Below, piece after piece: positions 15,201 through 29,422 of a stretch of DNA of 64,000 nucleotides (positions are counted from its first letter, which is position 1; each line of letters starts with the position of its first letter). Below the pieces are notes generated by a model that was given only the letters and a program-made list of their open reading frames with translations, made no database searches and was not told the origin of the DNA. The DNA comes from Linyphia triangularis. Taxonomy: Eukaryota > Arthropoda > Arachnida > Araneae > Linyphiidae. The DNA is taken from the NCBI GenBank assembly GCA_963978545.1, contig OZ021732.1, positions 21,621,521-21,685,520 on the forward strand, written 5' to 3'. A program made the position numbers and the translations under genes.

Positions 15201-16684
15201 ACAGTTTACCACTACGAAGAAGTTAAATAAACATGGTGTGTTAACCCTTTTCTAATAAAAGCAGATGGTTGAATAATTAGTGTAAAGATAAAATAGAGTA
15301 TTGCGATGATATTTGGTATTTATGTGACCCCTCAATTTAAACTATTGATAAATGGTATGTGAAAGTGTGACCCCTGGTTATTTAAAAAACCCGATGAAAA
15401 TTCAAAATTAATTATAAATTTAATGAATGAATTAGATTGATCATATCGTAGAAGGTAAAGAAAGGAAGTGTGATCCTTTTCTACTTTAAGCGGTCAGTGG
15501 AATATATAAGTAAAATTTGAGTAGTGTATTACGATTAAATTTGGTATATGTGTGACCCTTATATATTCAGAGTGGATTAATTCATAAAGGTTATGAAAGG
15601 TGTGACCCCTCAATTTTTCAAAACGTTTTAAAAAAATTCAACATTGATTGGTTCTTGCATCTAATAAATGGAATTTAATTATCACAACGTTTAAGGTAAC
15701 GAAATTTGTGTATGAATCCGTTTCTAATATAAGATATCAGTTGAATAATTGGAGTAAGATATGACAAAGAGTGATACGATGATACTAGATATTTGTGTGA
15801 CCCCTCAATTTAAACTCGATTCCTAAAAGTTATATGAAGGTGTAACCCCTGATTGTTTAAAAATATTTCCATGAAATTTCCGTATTCCTAGTAAAATTTG
15901 ATGAACGCATTTGAATTGTCATAACGTTGAAGTTAAAGAACCATTGTGTGATAACCCATTTTAATATAACTTGTTAGTTGAATAATTGGTGTAAGCTCAG
16001 AATATAAAATCACGATGATATTTGGTTATTGTGTGACCCCTCAATTTAAACTATTGATAAATGGTATGTGAAGGTGTGACCCCTGATTATTTAAAAATAT
16101 TTCAATGAAAATTCAAAATTAGTTCTAAATTTAATGAATGAAGTAGACTGACCATATCGTAGAAGGTAAAGAAATTAATGTTACGATTAACTTTGGTATA
16201 TGTGTGACCCTTAAATATTCAGAGTAGATTATTTCATGAAGGTTATGAGAAGGTACGACCCCTCATTTTTTCAAATATGTCTACGAAAGTACAGTATTTA
16301 TTCTAAATTTGATTAGCAAAATAGAATTATCATAATGTCGAAGTTAGCGAATCATTGTTTGACCCATTATAGTATAAGTTGTTAGTTGAATAATTGGTGT
16401 AAGATCGTTATAGAACATCACGATAATGTTTGGTATTTTGTGACCCCTCAATTTAAACACGATTAATAAAAGGTATGTGCAATTGTGACCCCTTAATATT
16501 TAAAAATATTTCAATTAAATTAACGTATTCATATTAAAATTTAAAGAAAGAAGTTAAATTGTCATTACGTTGAAGTTAAAGCATCATAGTGTGTGTATTT
16601 ATGTAAAATTTGGATGGTGCATTGCGAACTCATTTGGTATATGTGTGACCCCTTATAACAGAGTCGATTATAAATTAATTTTAT
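12271..16684. repeat. HOR-B unit 1 (4,414 bp, type A)
   Basis: The unit opens with GTTTACCCTTGAATTTTCAC, followed by about 650 bp without the GTGTGACC box, then box-bearing monomers. It is nearly identical to the unit beginning at 16,685 and shares most of its length with the one at 25,018. Short open frames at 14,959-15,226 recur at exactly +4,415 and +12,737, which independently measures the unit spacing. Confidence 0.95.
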
Positions 16685-19600
16685 GGTTTACCCTTGAATT
16701 TTCACAAACGCGGTAAAAAATTTGAAAATATATTCTGGTAATTCCAGCCTTAGTGCTGCGGTTGTTGTAATGGTCTAGAATCATCGTAATTGTGAAATTG
16801 ACGAGTTGTAGTCCTTTATCCCAATTTAAATGAAAGAATTGATTCTAGTAGTTTAAATTTCCCTTTCTTGATTTGGATTCCTGACATGAAGGCAATAGAG
16901 TATTTGACCATAATGGTTAGACCTCCAGTAGTAATATCGAAATTGAAATGTTCTTCGAATTTAGATCTTCTGATTCCGAATTAATTTACTATGTTGTTAG
17001 TTGTGTTATTTTTAAAGGTGTGTCATTATATTGAACTGGAAAAGTTTGAGTGATAATACATGAAATTTATAGAGGTAATTTGAGTGGTAATATTTGGTAA
17101 TAAAATTACGAATTGCATGGGATTAATACTTCTCCATGAGGTTCAGTTGTATGAACAAATGTGTCCCCTTCCTTTTCAACCTTTATTTGGTTTTCAGACG
17201 TGCCTGGTAAAAGTTTGAAATGCTTTCAATTCAACTTAAGTGAGGAGTTTGGCTTCCTATTGCTGGTTTGATTAAGCGGTCTTGGTTAGAAGTTGAAAAT
17301 TTTGTTTAATTTGCATTGGTATTGCGAAAAGATTGGTATAATTGTGACCCCTGTATTTAGAGTTGTGGATTCCTGACAGTTATGGGAAGGTGTGACCCTC
17401 GATTTTTTTAAAATACGACAGCAAAATTACAATATTGATTCAAAATTTTACGGTCGAAATAGAATTGTCGTAACGTCGAATGCAACGAAATCAGTTGGTT
17501 GAAAAATTCGTTTAAGATTAGCATGGTGTTATTTTGTATATGCGTGACCCCTTAATTTAGAGTGGATTAATAAAAGAAACGAGGTTTGACCCCTGATTAT
17601 TTTAAATATTTCAACGGAATTTCAATTTTAATTCGAAATATGATTTCTGAAGCAGATTTATCATAACGTAGAAGGCAACGAAAGAAGTGTTTGTACCCCT
17701 TCCTATTATAAGCAGTTAGTAGAATAATTGGCATAGATTGCCATAGAGTTGTTTGGTATACATGTGACTCCTCAATTAAGATTGGATTAGTAAAACATAC
17801 GAGATAGTTGAACCCCTGATTATTTTTAAATATTTCAACGATACTTCCGTATTTGTTTCAATTTAAATGAACGAATTACAGTTAATCATAACGTATGTAT
17901 TAAAGAACCTTAAGCTGTTGAATAATAGGTATAAGATTGGAATAGAGTAATTACGTCTATATTTGGTGTATGTGTGACCCCTCAAGTTAAGAGTCGATTA
18001 AAGAAAGATATGAGAAGGTGTGACGCCTGATTTTTTTCCAATATGTCCACGAAATTGCAGTATTTAATCTAACATTAATGGTCTAAGAATTAACATAACG
18101 TCGAAGTTAAACAACTCTTGTGTGATAACCCATTCTAATATAAGATTTTAGTTGAATAATTTGTGTAATATTGGCATAGATTATTACGATGATGTTTAGT
18201 CTATGTGTGACCCCTCAATTAAGAGTCGATTAAAGAATAGTATAAGAGAGTGTGATCCTTGGTGTGATGAGAAGGTAGTTTTTAAAAATGTTTTAATGTT
18301 CCCTTAATTCAAATTCCTTAATTATTTAAAAAAAATTTAATGAAATTTCCAAATTTATTCTAAATTTAATATTAAAATACGATTCACCACTGCGTAGAAG
18401 TCAAAAAAATATGATGTGTTAACCCCTTTTTTGCTAATAGATGTTAGTCTAATAATTGGTGTAAGATCGGAATAGATCGTCATGAAGATATTTGGTTTTT
18501 GTGTGACACCTCAATTTAAACTATTGATAAATGGTATGTGAAGGTGTGACCCCTGATTATTTAAAAAATATTTCAATGAAAATTTAAAATTGATTCTAAA
18601 TTTAATGAATGAAGTAGAATGATCATATCGTAGAAGGTAAAGAAATTAATGTGTGATCCCTTTTCTACTTTAAGAGGTCAGTGGAATATATAAGTAAAAT
18701 TTGAATAGTGTATTACGATTAAATTTTGTATATGTGTGACCCTTATATATCCAAACTCAATTATTTCATGAATGTTATGAGACGGTGTGACCCCTGATTT
18801 TTTTCAAAACGTTTCAACAAAAGTTCAACATTGGTTCTTGCATCTAATAAACGGAATAGAATTATCACAAAGTTTAAGGTAACGAGATTAGTGTATGAAT
18901 CTGTTACTAATATAAGCAATTAGTTGAATAATTGGAGTAAGATTTGACAAAGAGGGTTACGATGATACTAGATATTTGTGTGAACCCTCAATTTAAACTC
19001 CATTCCTAAAAGTTATGTGAAGGTGTGACTCCTGATTGTTTAAAAAAATTTCAATGAAAATTCAAAATTGATTCTAAATTTAATGAATGAAGTAAAATGA
19101 TCATATCGTAGAAGGTAAAGAAATTAATGTGTGATCCCTTTTTTACTTTAAGCGGTCAGTGGAATATATAAGTAAAATTTGAGAAGTGTATTACGATTAA
19201 ATTTGGTATATGTGTGACCCTTAAATATTCAGAGTAGATTATTTCATGAAGGTTATGAGAAGGTATGACCCCTCATTTTTTCAAATATATCTACGAAATA
19301 GCAATGTTTATTCTAAATTTGATGAATAGAATTATAATGTCGAAGTTAATGAACCTTAATGAGATAACCCATTCTAATAAGATGTTAGTTGAATATTTGG
19401 TGCAAGATTGGCATAGAGTATTTCGATGATGTTTGGTCTGTGTGACCCCTCAATTAAGAGTCGATTAAAGAAGGGTATGAGAAAGTGTGATCCTTGGTGT
19501 GATGAGAAGGTAGTAATTAAAAATATTTCAATGTTCCCCCTTAATTCAAATCCCTTAATTATTTTATCATATTTGAATGAAATTTCCAAATTTATTTTAA

Positions 19601-21100
19601 ATTTAATATTAAAGTACAGTTTACCACTACGAAGAAGTTAAATAAACATGGTGTGTTAACCCTTTTCTAATAAAAGCAGATGGTTGAATAATTAGTGTAA
19701 AGATAAAATAGAGTATTGCGATGATATTTGGTATTTATGTGACCCCTCAATTTAAACTATTGATAAATGGTATGTGAAAGTGTGACCCCTGGTTATTTAA
19801 AAAACCCGATGAAAATTCAAAATTAATTATAAATTTAATGAATGAATTAGATTGATCATATCGTAGAAGGTAAAGAAAGGAAGTGTGATCCTTTTCTACT
19901 TTAAGCGGTCAGTGGAATATATAAGTAAAATTTGAGTAGTGTATTACGATTAAATTTGGTATATGTGTGACCCTTATATATTCAGAGTGGATTAATTCAT
20001 AAAGGTTATGAAAGGTGTGACCCCTCAATTTTTCAAAACGTTTTAAAAAAATTCAACATTGATTGGTTCTTGCATCTAATAAATGGAATTTAATTATCAC
20101 AACGTTTAAGGTAACGAAATTTGTGTATGAATCCGTTTCTAATATAAGATATCAGTTGAATAATTGGAGTAAGATATGACAAAGAGTGATACGATGATAC
20201 TAGATATTTGTGTGACCCCTCAATTTAAACTCGATTCCTAAAAGTTATATGAAGGTGTAACCCCTGATTGTTTAAAAATATTTCCATGAAATTTCCGTAT
20301 TCCTAGTAAAATTTGATGAACGCATTTGAATTGTCATAACGTTGAAGTTAAAGAACCATTGTGTGATAACCCATTTTAATATAACTTGTTAGTTGAATAA
20401 TTGGTGTAAGCTCAGAATATAAAATCACGATGATATTTGGTTATTGTGTGACCCCTCAATTTAAACTATTGATAAATGGTATGTGAAGGTGTGACCCCTG
20501 ATTATTTAAAAATATTTCAATGAAAATTCAAAATTAGTTCTAAATTTAATGAATGAAGTAGACTGACCATATCGTAGAAGGTAAAGAAATTAATGTTACG
20601 ATTAACTTTGGTATATGTGTGACCCTTAAATATTCAGAGTAGATTATTTCATGAAGGTTATGAGAAGGTACGACCCCTCATTTTTTCAAATATGTCTACG
20701 AAAGTACAGTATTTATTCTAAATTTGATTAGCAAAATAGAATTATCATAATGTCGAAGTTAGCGAATCATTGTTTGACCCATTATAGTATAAGTTGTTAG
20801 TTGAATAATTGGTGTAAGATCGTTATAGAACATCACGATAATGTTTGGTATTTTGTGACCCCTCAATTTAAACACGATTAATAAAAGGTATGTGCAATTG
20901 TGACCCCTTAATATTTAAAAATATTTCAATTAAATTAACGTATTCATATTAAAATTTAAAGAAAGAAGTTAAATTGTCATTACGTTGAAGTTAAAGCATC
21001 ATAGTGTGTGTATTTATGTAAAATTTGGATGGTGCATTGCGAACTCATTTGGTATATGTGTGACCCCTTATAACAGAGTCGATTATAAATTAATTTTATG
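16685..21100. repeat. HOR-B unit 2 (4,416 bp, type A)
   Basis: This is a near-identical copy of the preceding unit in direct orientation. Differences seen while reading are single bases, for instance a C/T change near 16,951. Its near-identity points to a recent amplification. Confidence 0.95.
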
Positions 21101-24100
21101 GTTTACCCTTGAATTTTCACAAACGCGGTAAAAAATTTGAAAATATATTCTGGTAATTCCAGCCTTAGTGCTGCGGTTGTTGTAATGGTCTAGAATCATC
21201 GTAATTGTGAAATTGACGAATTGTAGTCCTTTCTCCCACTTTAAATGAAAGAATTGATTCTAGTAGTTTAAATTTCCCTTTCTTGATTTGGATTCCTGAC
21301 ATGAAGGCAATAGAGTATTTGACCATAATGGTTAGACCTCCAGTAGTAATATCGAAATTGAAATGCTCTTCGAATTTAGATCTTTTGTTCCCGAATTAAT
21401 TTACGCTGTTGTTCGTTGTATTATTTTTAAAGGTGTGTCATTATATTGAACTGGAAAAGTTTGGAATGATAATACATGAAATTTATAGAGGTAATTTGAG
21501 TGGTAATATTTCGTAATAAAATTACGAATTGCATGTGATTAATAGTTCTTCATGAGGTTCAGTTGTATGAGCAAATGTGTTTCCCCTTCCTTTTCAACCT
21601 TTATTTGGTTTTAAGACGTGCCTGGTAAAAGTTTGAAATGCTTTCAATTCAACTTAAGTGAGAAATTTGGCTTCCTATTGCTAGTTTGATTAAGCGGTCT
21701 TGGTTAGAAGTTGAAAAATTTGTTTAATTTGCATTGGTATTGCGAAAAGATTGGTATAATTGTGATCCTTGTTTTGGAGTTGGGGATTCCTGACAGTTAT
21801 GGGAAGGTGTGATTCTCGATTTCTTTTAAATATGACAACAAAATTACAATATTGATTCAAAATTATACGGTCGAAATAGAATTGTCGTAACGTCGAATGC
21901 AACGAAATCAGTTGGTTGAAAAATTCGTTTAAGATTAGCATGGTGTTATTTTGTATATGCGTGACCCCTTAATTTAGAGTGGATTAATAAAAGAAACGAG
22001 GTTTGACCCCTGATTATTTTAAATATTTCAACGGAATTTCAATTTTAATTCGAAATATGATTTCTGAAGCAGATTTATCATAACGTAGAAGGCAACGAAA
22101 GAAGTGTTTGTACCCCTTCCTATTATAAGCAGTTAGTAGAATAATTGGCATAGATTGCCATAGAGTTGTTTGGTATACATGTGACTCCTCAATTAAGATT
22201 GGATTAGTAAAACATACGAGATAGTTGAACCCCTGATTATTTTTAAATATTTCAACGATACTTCCGTATTTGTTTCAATTTAAATGAACGAATTACAGTT
22301 AATCATAACGTATGTATTAAAGAACCTTAAGCTGTTGAATAATAGGTATAAGATTGGAATAGAGTAATTACGTCTATATTTGGTGTATGTGTGACCCCTC
22401 AAGTTAAGAGTCGATTAAAGAAAGATATGAGAAGGTGTGACGCCTGATTTTTTTCCAATATGTCCACGAAATTGCAGTATTTAATCTAACATTAATGGTC
22501 TAAGAATTAACATAACGTCGAAGTTAAACAACTCTTGTGTGATAACCCATTCTAATATAAGATTTTAGTTGAATAATTTGTGTAATATTGGCATAGATTA
22601 TTACGATGATGTTTAGTCTATGTGTGACCCCTCAATTAAGAGTCGATTAAAGAATAGTATAAGAGAGTGTGATCCTTGGTGTGATGAGAAGGTAGTTTTT
22701 AAAAATGTTTTAATGTTCCCTTAATTCAAATTCCTTAATTATTTAAAAAAAATTTAATGAAATTTCCAAATTTATTCTAAATTTAATATTAAAATACGAT
22801 TCACCACTGCGTAGAAGTCAAAAAAATATGATGTGTTAACCCCTTTTTTGCTAATAGATGTTAGTCTAATAATTGGTGTAAGATCGGAATAGATCGTCAT
22901 GAAGATATTTGGTTTTTGTGTGACACCTCAATTTAAACTATTGATAAATGGTATGTGAAGGTGTGACCCCTGATTATTTAAAAAATATTTCAATGAAAAT
23001 TTAAAATTGATTCTAAATTTAATGAATGAAGTAGAATGATCATATCGTAGAAGGTAAAGAAATTAATGTGTGATCCCTTTTCTACTTTAAGAGGTCAGTG
23101 GAATATATAAGTAAAATTTGAATAGTGTATTACGATTAAATTTTGTATATGTGTGACCCTTATATATCCAAACTCAATTATTTCATGAATGTTATGAGAA
23201 GGTATGACCCTTCATTTCTTCAAATATGTCTACAAAAGTACAGTATTTATTCTAAATTTGATGAACAAAATTGAATTATCATTATGTCGAAGTTAGAGAA
23301 CCATTGTGTGACCCATTATAGTATAACTTGTTAGTTGAATAATTGGTCTAAGATCATTATAGAACGTCAAGATAATGTTTGGTTTTTGTGTGAACCCTCA
23401 ATTTAAACTATTGATAAATGGTTAGACCCCTGATTTTTTCGAAACGTTTCAGCAAAAGTTCAACATTGGTTATCGCATCTAATAAACGTAATTGAATTAT
23501 CACAACGTTTAAAGTAACGAGATTAGTGTATGAATCCGTTTCTAATATAAGCAATTAGTTGAATAATTGAAGTAAGATTTGACTAAGAGTGTTACGATGA
23601 TGCTAAATATTTGTATGACCCCTCAATTTAAATTTAATTCCTAAAAGGTATGTGAAGGTGTGACACCTGATTGTTTGAAAATATTTCCTTAAAATTTCCA
23701 TATTCATAGTAAAATTTGATGTACCCAGTTGAATCGTCATAACGTTGAAGTTAAAGAAACATTATGTGTGTATTAGGATAAAATATGGATAGTGCATTAA
23801 GAATACATATGGTATATGTGTGACCCTTCAATTAAGAGTCGGTTATTGAATTAAGATTATGAGAAAGTGTGACCCCTCATTTTTTCAAATATGTCTAAGA
23901 AATTACAGTAATAAATTCTAAATTTAATGAACAAAATAGAATTATCATAGCGTCGAAGTGAAAGAACCATTGTGTGATAATTCATTTTAATATAAGTTGT
24001 TATTGGAATAATTGGTGTAAGATCGTTATAGAACGTCACGACGATATTTGGTTTTTGTGTGACCCCTCAATTTAAAGTATTGATAAATTATATGTGAAGG

Positions 24101-25017
24101 TGTGACCCCTGATTATATAAAAATATTTCAATGAAAATTCAAAATTGATTCTAAATTTAATGAATGAAGTAGAATGACCATATCGTAGAAGGTAAAGAAA
24201 TTAATGTTATGATTATATTTGGTATATGTGTTACCCTTTTATATTCAGAGTAGATTATTTCATGAAGGTTATGAAAAGAAGTGATACCTGATTTTTTCAA
24301 ATATGTCTACGAAATAGCAGTGTTTATTCTAAATTTGATGAATGGAATAGAATTATCATAATGATGAAGTTAAAGAACCATAATGTGATAACCAATTCTA
24401 ATAAGATGTTAGTTGAATATTTGTGCAAGATTGGCATATAGTATTTCGATGATGTTTGGTCTATGTGTGACCCCTCAATTAAGAGTCGATTTAAAAATGG
24501 TATAATAAAGTGTGATCCTTGGTGTTATGAGAAGATAATATTTAAATATATTTCATTGATCCCTTACTTTAAATCCCTTAATTATTTAAAAATGTTTCAA
24601 TGAAATTTCAAAATTTATTCTAAATTTATTAATAAACTACAGTTTACCACTACGTAGAAGTTAAAGAAATATGGTCTGTTAACCCTTTTCTACTAAAAGC
24701 AGTTCGTTGAATAATTGGTGATAGGATAAAATAGAGTATTACGATGATATTTGGTATTTTTGTGACCCCTCAATTTAAACACGATTAATAAAAGGTATAT
24801 GCAGTTGTGACTCCTTAATATTTAAAAATATTTCAATTAAATTAACGTATTCATATTAAAATTTAAAGAAAGAAGTAGAATTGTCATTACGTTGAAGTTA
24901 AAGCAACATAGTGTGTGTATTTGGGTAATATATGGATAGTGCATTGCGAATACATGTGGTATTGTGTGACCCCTTATCACAGAATCGATTATGAAATTAA
25001 TTTTATGGTTTACCCTT
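21101..25017. repeat. HOR-B unit 3 (3,917 bp, hybrid)
   Basis: The first ~650 bp differs from units 1 and 2 by scattered substitutions that are shared with unit 5 (for example TTCTCCCACTTTAAATG for TTATCCCAATTTAAATG). The middle resembles unit 1. At about 23,197 it switches to sequence otherwise found at 10,457-12,270 and 32,160-33,973. It is the shortest full unit, and the switch inside a shared TTATGAGA stretch explains the deletion. Confidence 0.92.
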
Positions 25018-28000
25018 GAATTTTCACAAACGCGGTAAAAAATTTGAAAATATATTCTGGTAATTCCAGCCTAATTGCTGCGGTTGCTGTAATGGTCTAG
25101 AATCATCGTAATTGTGAAATTGACGAGTTGTAGTCCTTTATCCCAATTTAAATGAAAGAATTGATTCTAGTAGTTTAAATTTCCCTTTCTTGATTTGGAT
25201 TCCTGACATGAAGGCAATAGAGTATTTAACCATAATGGTTAGACCTCCAGTAGTAATATCGAAATTGAAATGCTCTTCGAATTTAGATCTTCTGATTCCG
25301 AATTAATTTACTATGTTGTTAGTTGTGTTATTTTTAAAGGTGTGTCATTATATTGAACTGGAAAAGTTTGAGTGATAATACATGAAATTTATAGAGGTAA
25401 TTTGAGTGGTAATATTTGGTAATAAAATTACGAATTGCATGGGATTAATACTTCTCCATGAGGTTCAGTTGTATGAACAAATGTGTCCCCTTCCTTTTCA
25501 ACCTTTATTTGGTTTTCAGACGTGCCTGGTAAAAGTTTGAAATGCTTTCAATTCAACTTAAGTGAGGAGTTTGGCTTCCTATTGCTGGTTTGATTAAGCG
25601 GTCTTGGTTAGAAGTTGAAAATTTTGTTTAATTTGCATTGGTATTGCGAAAAGATTGGTATAATTGTGACCCCTGTATTTAGAGTTGTGGATTCCTGACA
25701 GTTATGGGAAGGTGTGACCCTCGATTTTTTTAAAATACGACAGCAAAATTACAATATTGATTCAAAATTTTACGGTCGAAATAGAATTGTCGTAACGTCG
25801 AATGCAACGAAATCAGTTGGTTGAAAAATTCGTTTAAGATTAGCATGGTGTTATTTTGTATATGCGTGACCCCTTAATTTAGAGTGGATTAATAAAAGAA
25901 ACGAGGTTTGACCCCTGATTATTTTAAATATTTCAACGGAATTTCAATTTTAATTCGAAATATGATTTCTGAAGCAGATTTATCATAACGTAGAAGGCAA
26001 CGAAAGAAGTGTTTGTACCCCTTCCTATTATAAGCAGTTAGTAGAATAATTGGCATAGATTGCCATAGAGTTGTTTGGTATACATGTGACTCCTCAATTA
26101 AGATTGGATTAGTAAAACATACGAGATAGTTGAACCCCTGATTATTTTTAAATATTTCAACGATACTTCCGTATTTGTTTCAATTTAAATGAACGAATTA
26201 CAGTTAATCATAACGTATGTATTAAAGAACCTTAAGCTGTTGAATAATAGGTATAAGATTGGAATAGAGTAATTACGTCTATATTTGGTGTATGTGTGAC
26301 CCCTCAAGTTAAGAGTCGATTAAAGAAAGATATGAGAAGGTGTGACGCCTGATTTTTTTCCAATATGTCCACGAAATTGCAGTATTTAATCTAACATTAA
26401 TGGTCTAAGAATTAACATAACGTCGAAGTTAAACAACTCTTGTGTGATAACCCATTCTAATATAAGATTTTAGTTGAATAATTTGTGTAATATTGGCATA
26501 GATTATTACGATGATGTTTAGTCTATGTGTGACCCCTCAATTAAGAGTCGATTAAAGAATAGTATAAGAGAGTGTGATCCTTGGTGTGATGAGAAGGTAG
26601 TTTTTAAAAATGTTTTAATGTTCCCTTAATTCAAATTCCTTAATTATTTAAAAAAAATTTAATGAAATTTCCAAATTTATTCTAAATTTAATATTAAAAT
26701 ACGATTCACCACTGCGTAGAAGTCAAAAAAATATGATGTGTTAACCCCTTTTTTGCTAATAGATGTTAGTCTAATAATTGGTGTAAGATCGGAATAGATC
26801 GTCATGAAGATATTTGGTTTTTGTGTGACACCTCAATTTAAACTATTGATAAATGGTATGTGAAGGTGTGACCCCTGATTATTTAAAAAATATTTCAATG
26901 AAAATTTAAAATTGATTCTAAATTTAATGAATGAAGTAGAATGATCATATCGTAGAAGGTAAAGAAATTAATGTGTGATCCCTTTTCTACTTTAAGAGGT
27001 CAGTGGAATATATAAGTAAAATTTGAATAGTGTATTACGATTAAATTTTGTATATGTGTGACCCTTATATATTCAAACTCAATTATTTCATGAATGTTAT
27101 GAGACGGTGTGACCCCTGATTTTTTTCAAAACGTTTCAACAAAAGTTCAACATTGGTTCTTGCATCTAATAAACGGAATAGAATTATCACAAAGTTTAAG
27201 GTAACGAGATTAGTGTATGAATCTGTTACTAATATTAGCAATTAGTTGAATAATTGGAGTAAGATTTGACAAAGAGGGTTACGATGATACTAGATATTTG
27301 TGTGAACCCTCAATTTAAACTCCATTCCTAAAAGTTATGTGAAGGTGTGACTCCTGATTGTTTAAAAAAATTTCAATGAAAATTCAAAATTGATTCTAAA
27401 TTTAATGAATGAAGTAAAATGATCATATCGTAGAAGGTAAAGAAATTAATGTGTGATCCCTTTTTTACTTTAAGCGGTCAGTGGAATATATAAGTAAAAT
27501 TTGAGAAGTGTATTACGATTAAATTTGGTATATGTGTGACCCTTAAATATTCAGAGTAGATTATTTCATGAAGGTTATGAGAAGGTATGACCCCTCATTT
27601 TTTCAAATATGTCTACGAAATAGCAATGTTTATTCTAAATTTGATGAATAGAATTATAATGTCGAAGTTAATGAACCTTAATGAGATAACCCATTCTAAT
27701 AAGATGTTAGTTGAATATTTGGTGCAAGATTGGCATAGAGTATTTCGATGATGTTTGGTCTGTGTGACCCCTCAATTAAGAGTCGATTAAAGAAGGGTAT
27801 GAGAAAGTGTGATCCTTGGTGTGATGAGAAGGTAGTAATTAAAAATATTTCAATGTTCCCCCTTAATTCAAATCCCTTAATTATTTTATCATATTTGAAT
27901 GAAATTTCCAAATTTATTTTAAATTTAATATTAAAGTACAGTTTACCACTACGAAGAAGTTAAATAAACATGGTGTGTTAACCCTTTTCTAATAAAAGCA

Positions 28001-29422
28001 GATGGTTGAATAATTAGTGTAAAGATAAAATAGAGTATTGCGATGATATTTGGTATTTATGTGACCCCTCAATTTAAACTATTGATAAATGGTATGTGAA
28101 AGTGTGACCCCTGGTTATTTAAAAAACCCGATGAAAATTCAAAATTAATTATAAATTTAATGAATGAATTAGATTGATCATATCGTAGAAGGTAAAGAAA
28201 GGAAGTGTGATCCTTTTCTACTTTAAGCGGTCAGTGGAATATATAAGTAAAATTTGAGTAGTGTATTACGATTAAATTTGGTATATGTGTGACCCTTATA
28301 TATTCAGAGTGGATTAATTCATAAAGGTTATGAAAGGTGTGACCCCTCAATTTTTCAAAACGTTTTAAAAAAATTCAACATTGATTGGTTCTTGCATCTA
28401 ATAAATGGAATTTAATTATCACAACGTTTAAGGTAACGAAATTTGTGTATGAATCCGTTTCTAATATAAGATATCAGTTGAATAATTGGAGTAAGATATG
28501 ACAAAGAGTGATACGATGATACTAGATATTTGTGTGACCCCTCAATTTAAACTCGATTCCTAAAAGTTATATGAAGGTGTAACCCCTGATTGTTTAAAAA
28601 TATTTCCATGAAATTTCCGTATTCCTAGTAAAATTTGATGAACGCATTTGAATTGTCATAACGTTGAAGTTAAAGAACCATTGTGTGATAACCCATTTTA
28701 ATATAACTTGTTAGTTGAATAATTGGTGTAAGCTCAGAATATAAAATCACAATGATATTTGGTTATTGTGTGACCCCTCAATTTAAACTATTGATAAATG
28801 GTATGTGAAGGTGTGACCCCTGATTATTTAAAAATATTTCAATGAAAATTCAAAATTAGTTCTAAATTTAATGAATGAAGTAGACTGACCATATCGTAGA
28901 AGGTAAAGAAATTAATGTTACGATTAACTTTGGTATATGTGTGACCCTTAAATATTCAGAGTAGATTATTTCATGAAGGTTATGAGAAGGTACGACCCCT
29001 CATTTTTTCAAATATGTCTACGAAAGTACAGTATTTATTCTAAATTTGATTAGCAAAATAGAATTATCATAATGTCGAAGTTAGCGAATCATTGTTTGAC
29101 CCATTATAGTATAAGTTGTTAGTTGAATAATTGGTGTAAGATCGTTATAGAACATCACGATAATGTTTGGTATTTTGTGACCCCTCAATTTAAACACGAT
29201 TAATAAAATGTATGTGCAATTGTGACCCCTTAATATTTAAAAATATTTCAATTAAATTAACGTATTCATATTAAAATTTAAAGAAAGAAGTAGAATTGTC
29301 ATTACGTTGAAGTTAAAGCATCATAGTGTGTGTATTTATGTAAAATTTGGATGGTGCATTGCGAACTCATTTGGTATATGTGTGACCCCTTATAACAGAG
29401 TCGATTATAAATTAATTTTATG
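25018..29422. repeat. HOR-B unit 4 (4,405 bp, type A)
   Basis: This unit is very close to units 1 and 2, with the same two open-frame markers at 27,696-27,963. Together with unit 3 it makes an 8,322-bp block (21,101-29,422). The start of that block recurs at 29,423. Confidence 0.94.

Noticed and set aside
15011..15226. Identical 71-codon open frames on both strands repeated at 15,011, 19,426 and 27,748
   Set aside because: They are carried by satellite unit copies, overlap each other antisense, translate the box itself (KCDPW and similar) and show no protein family.
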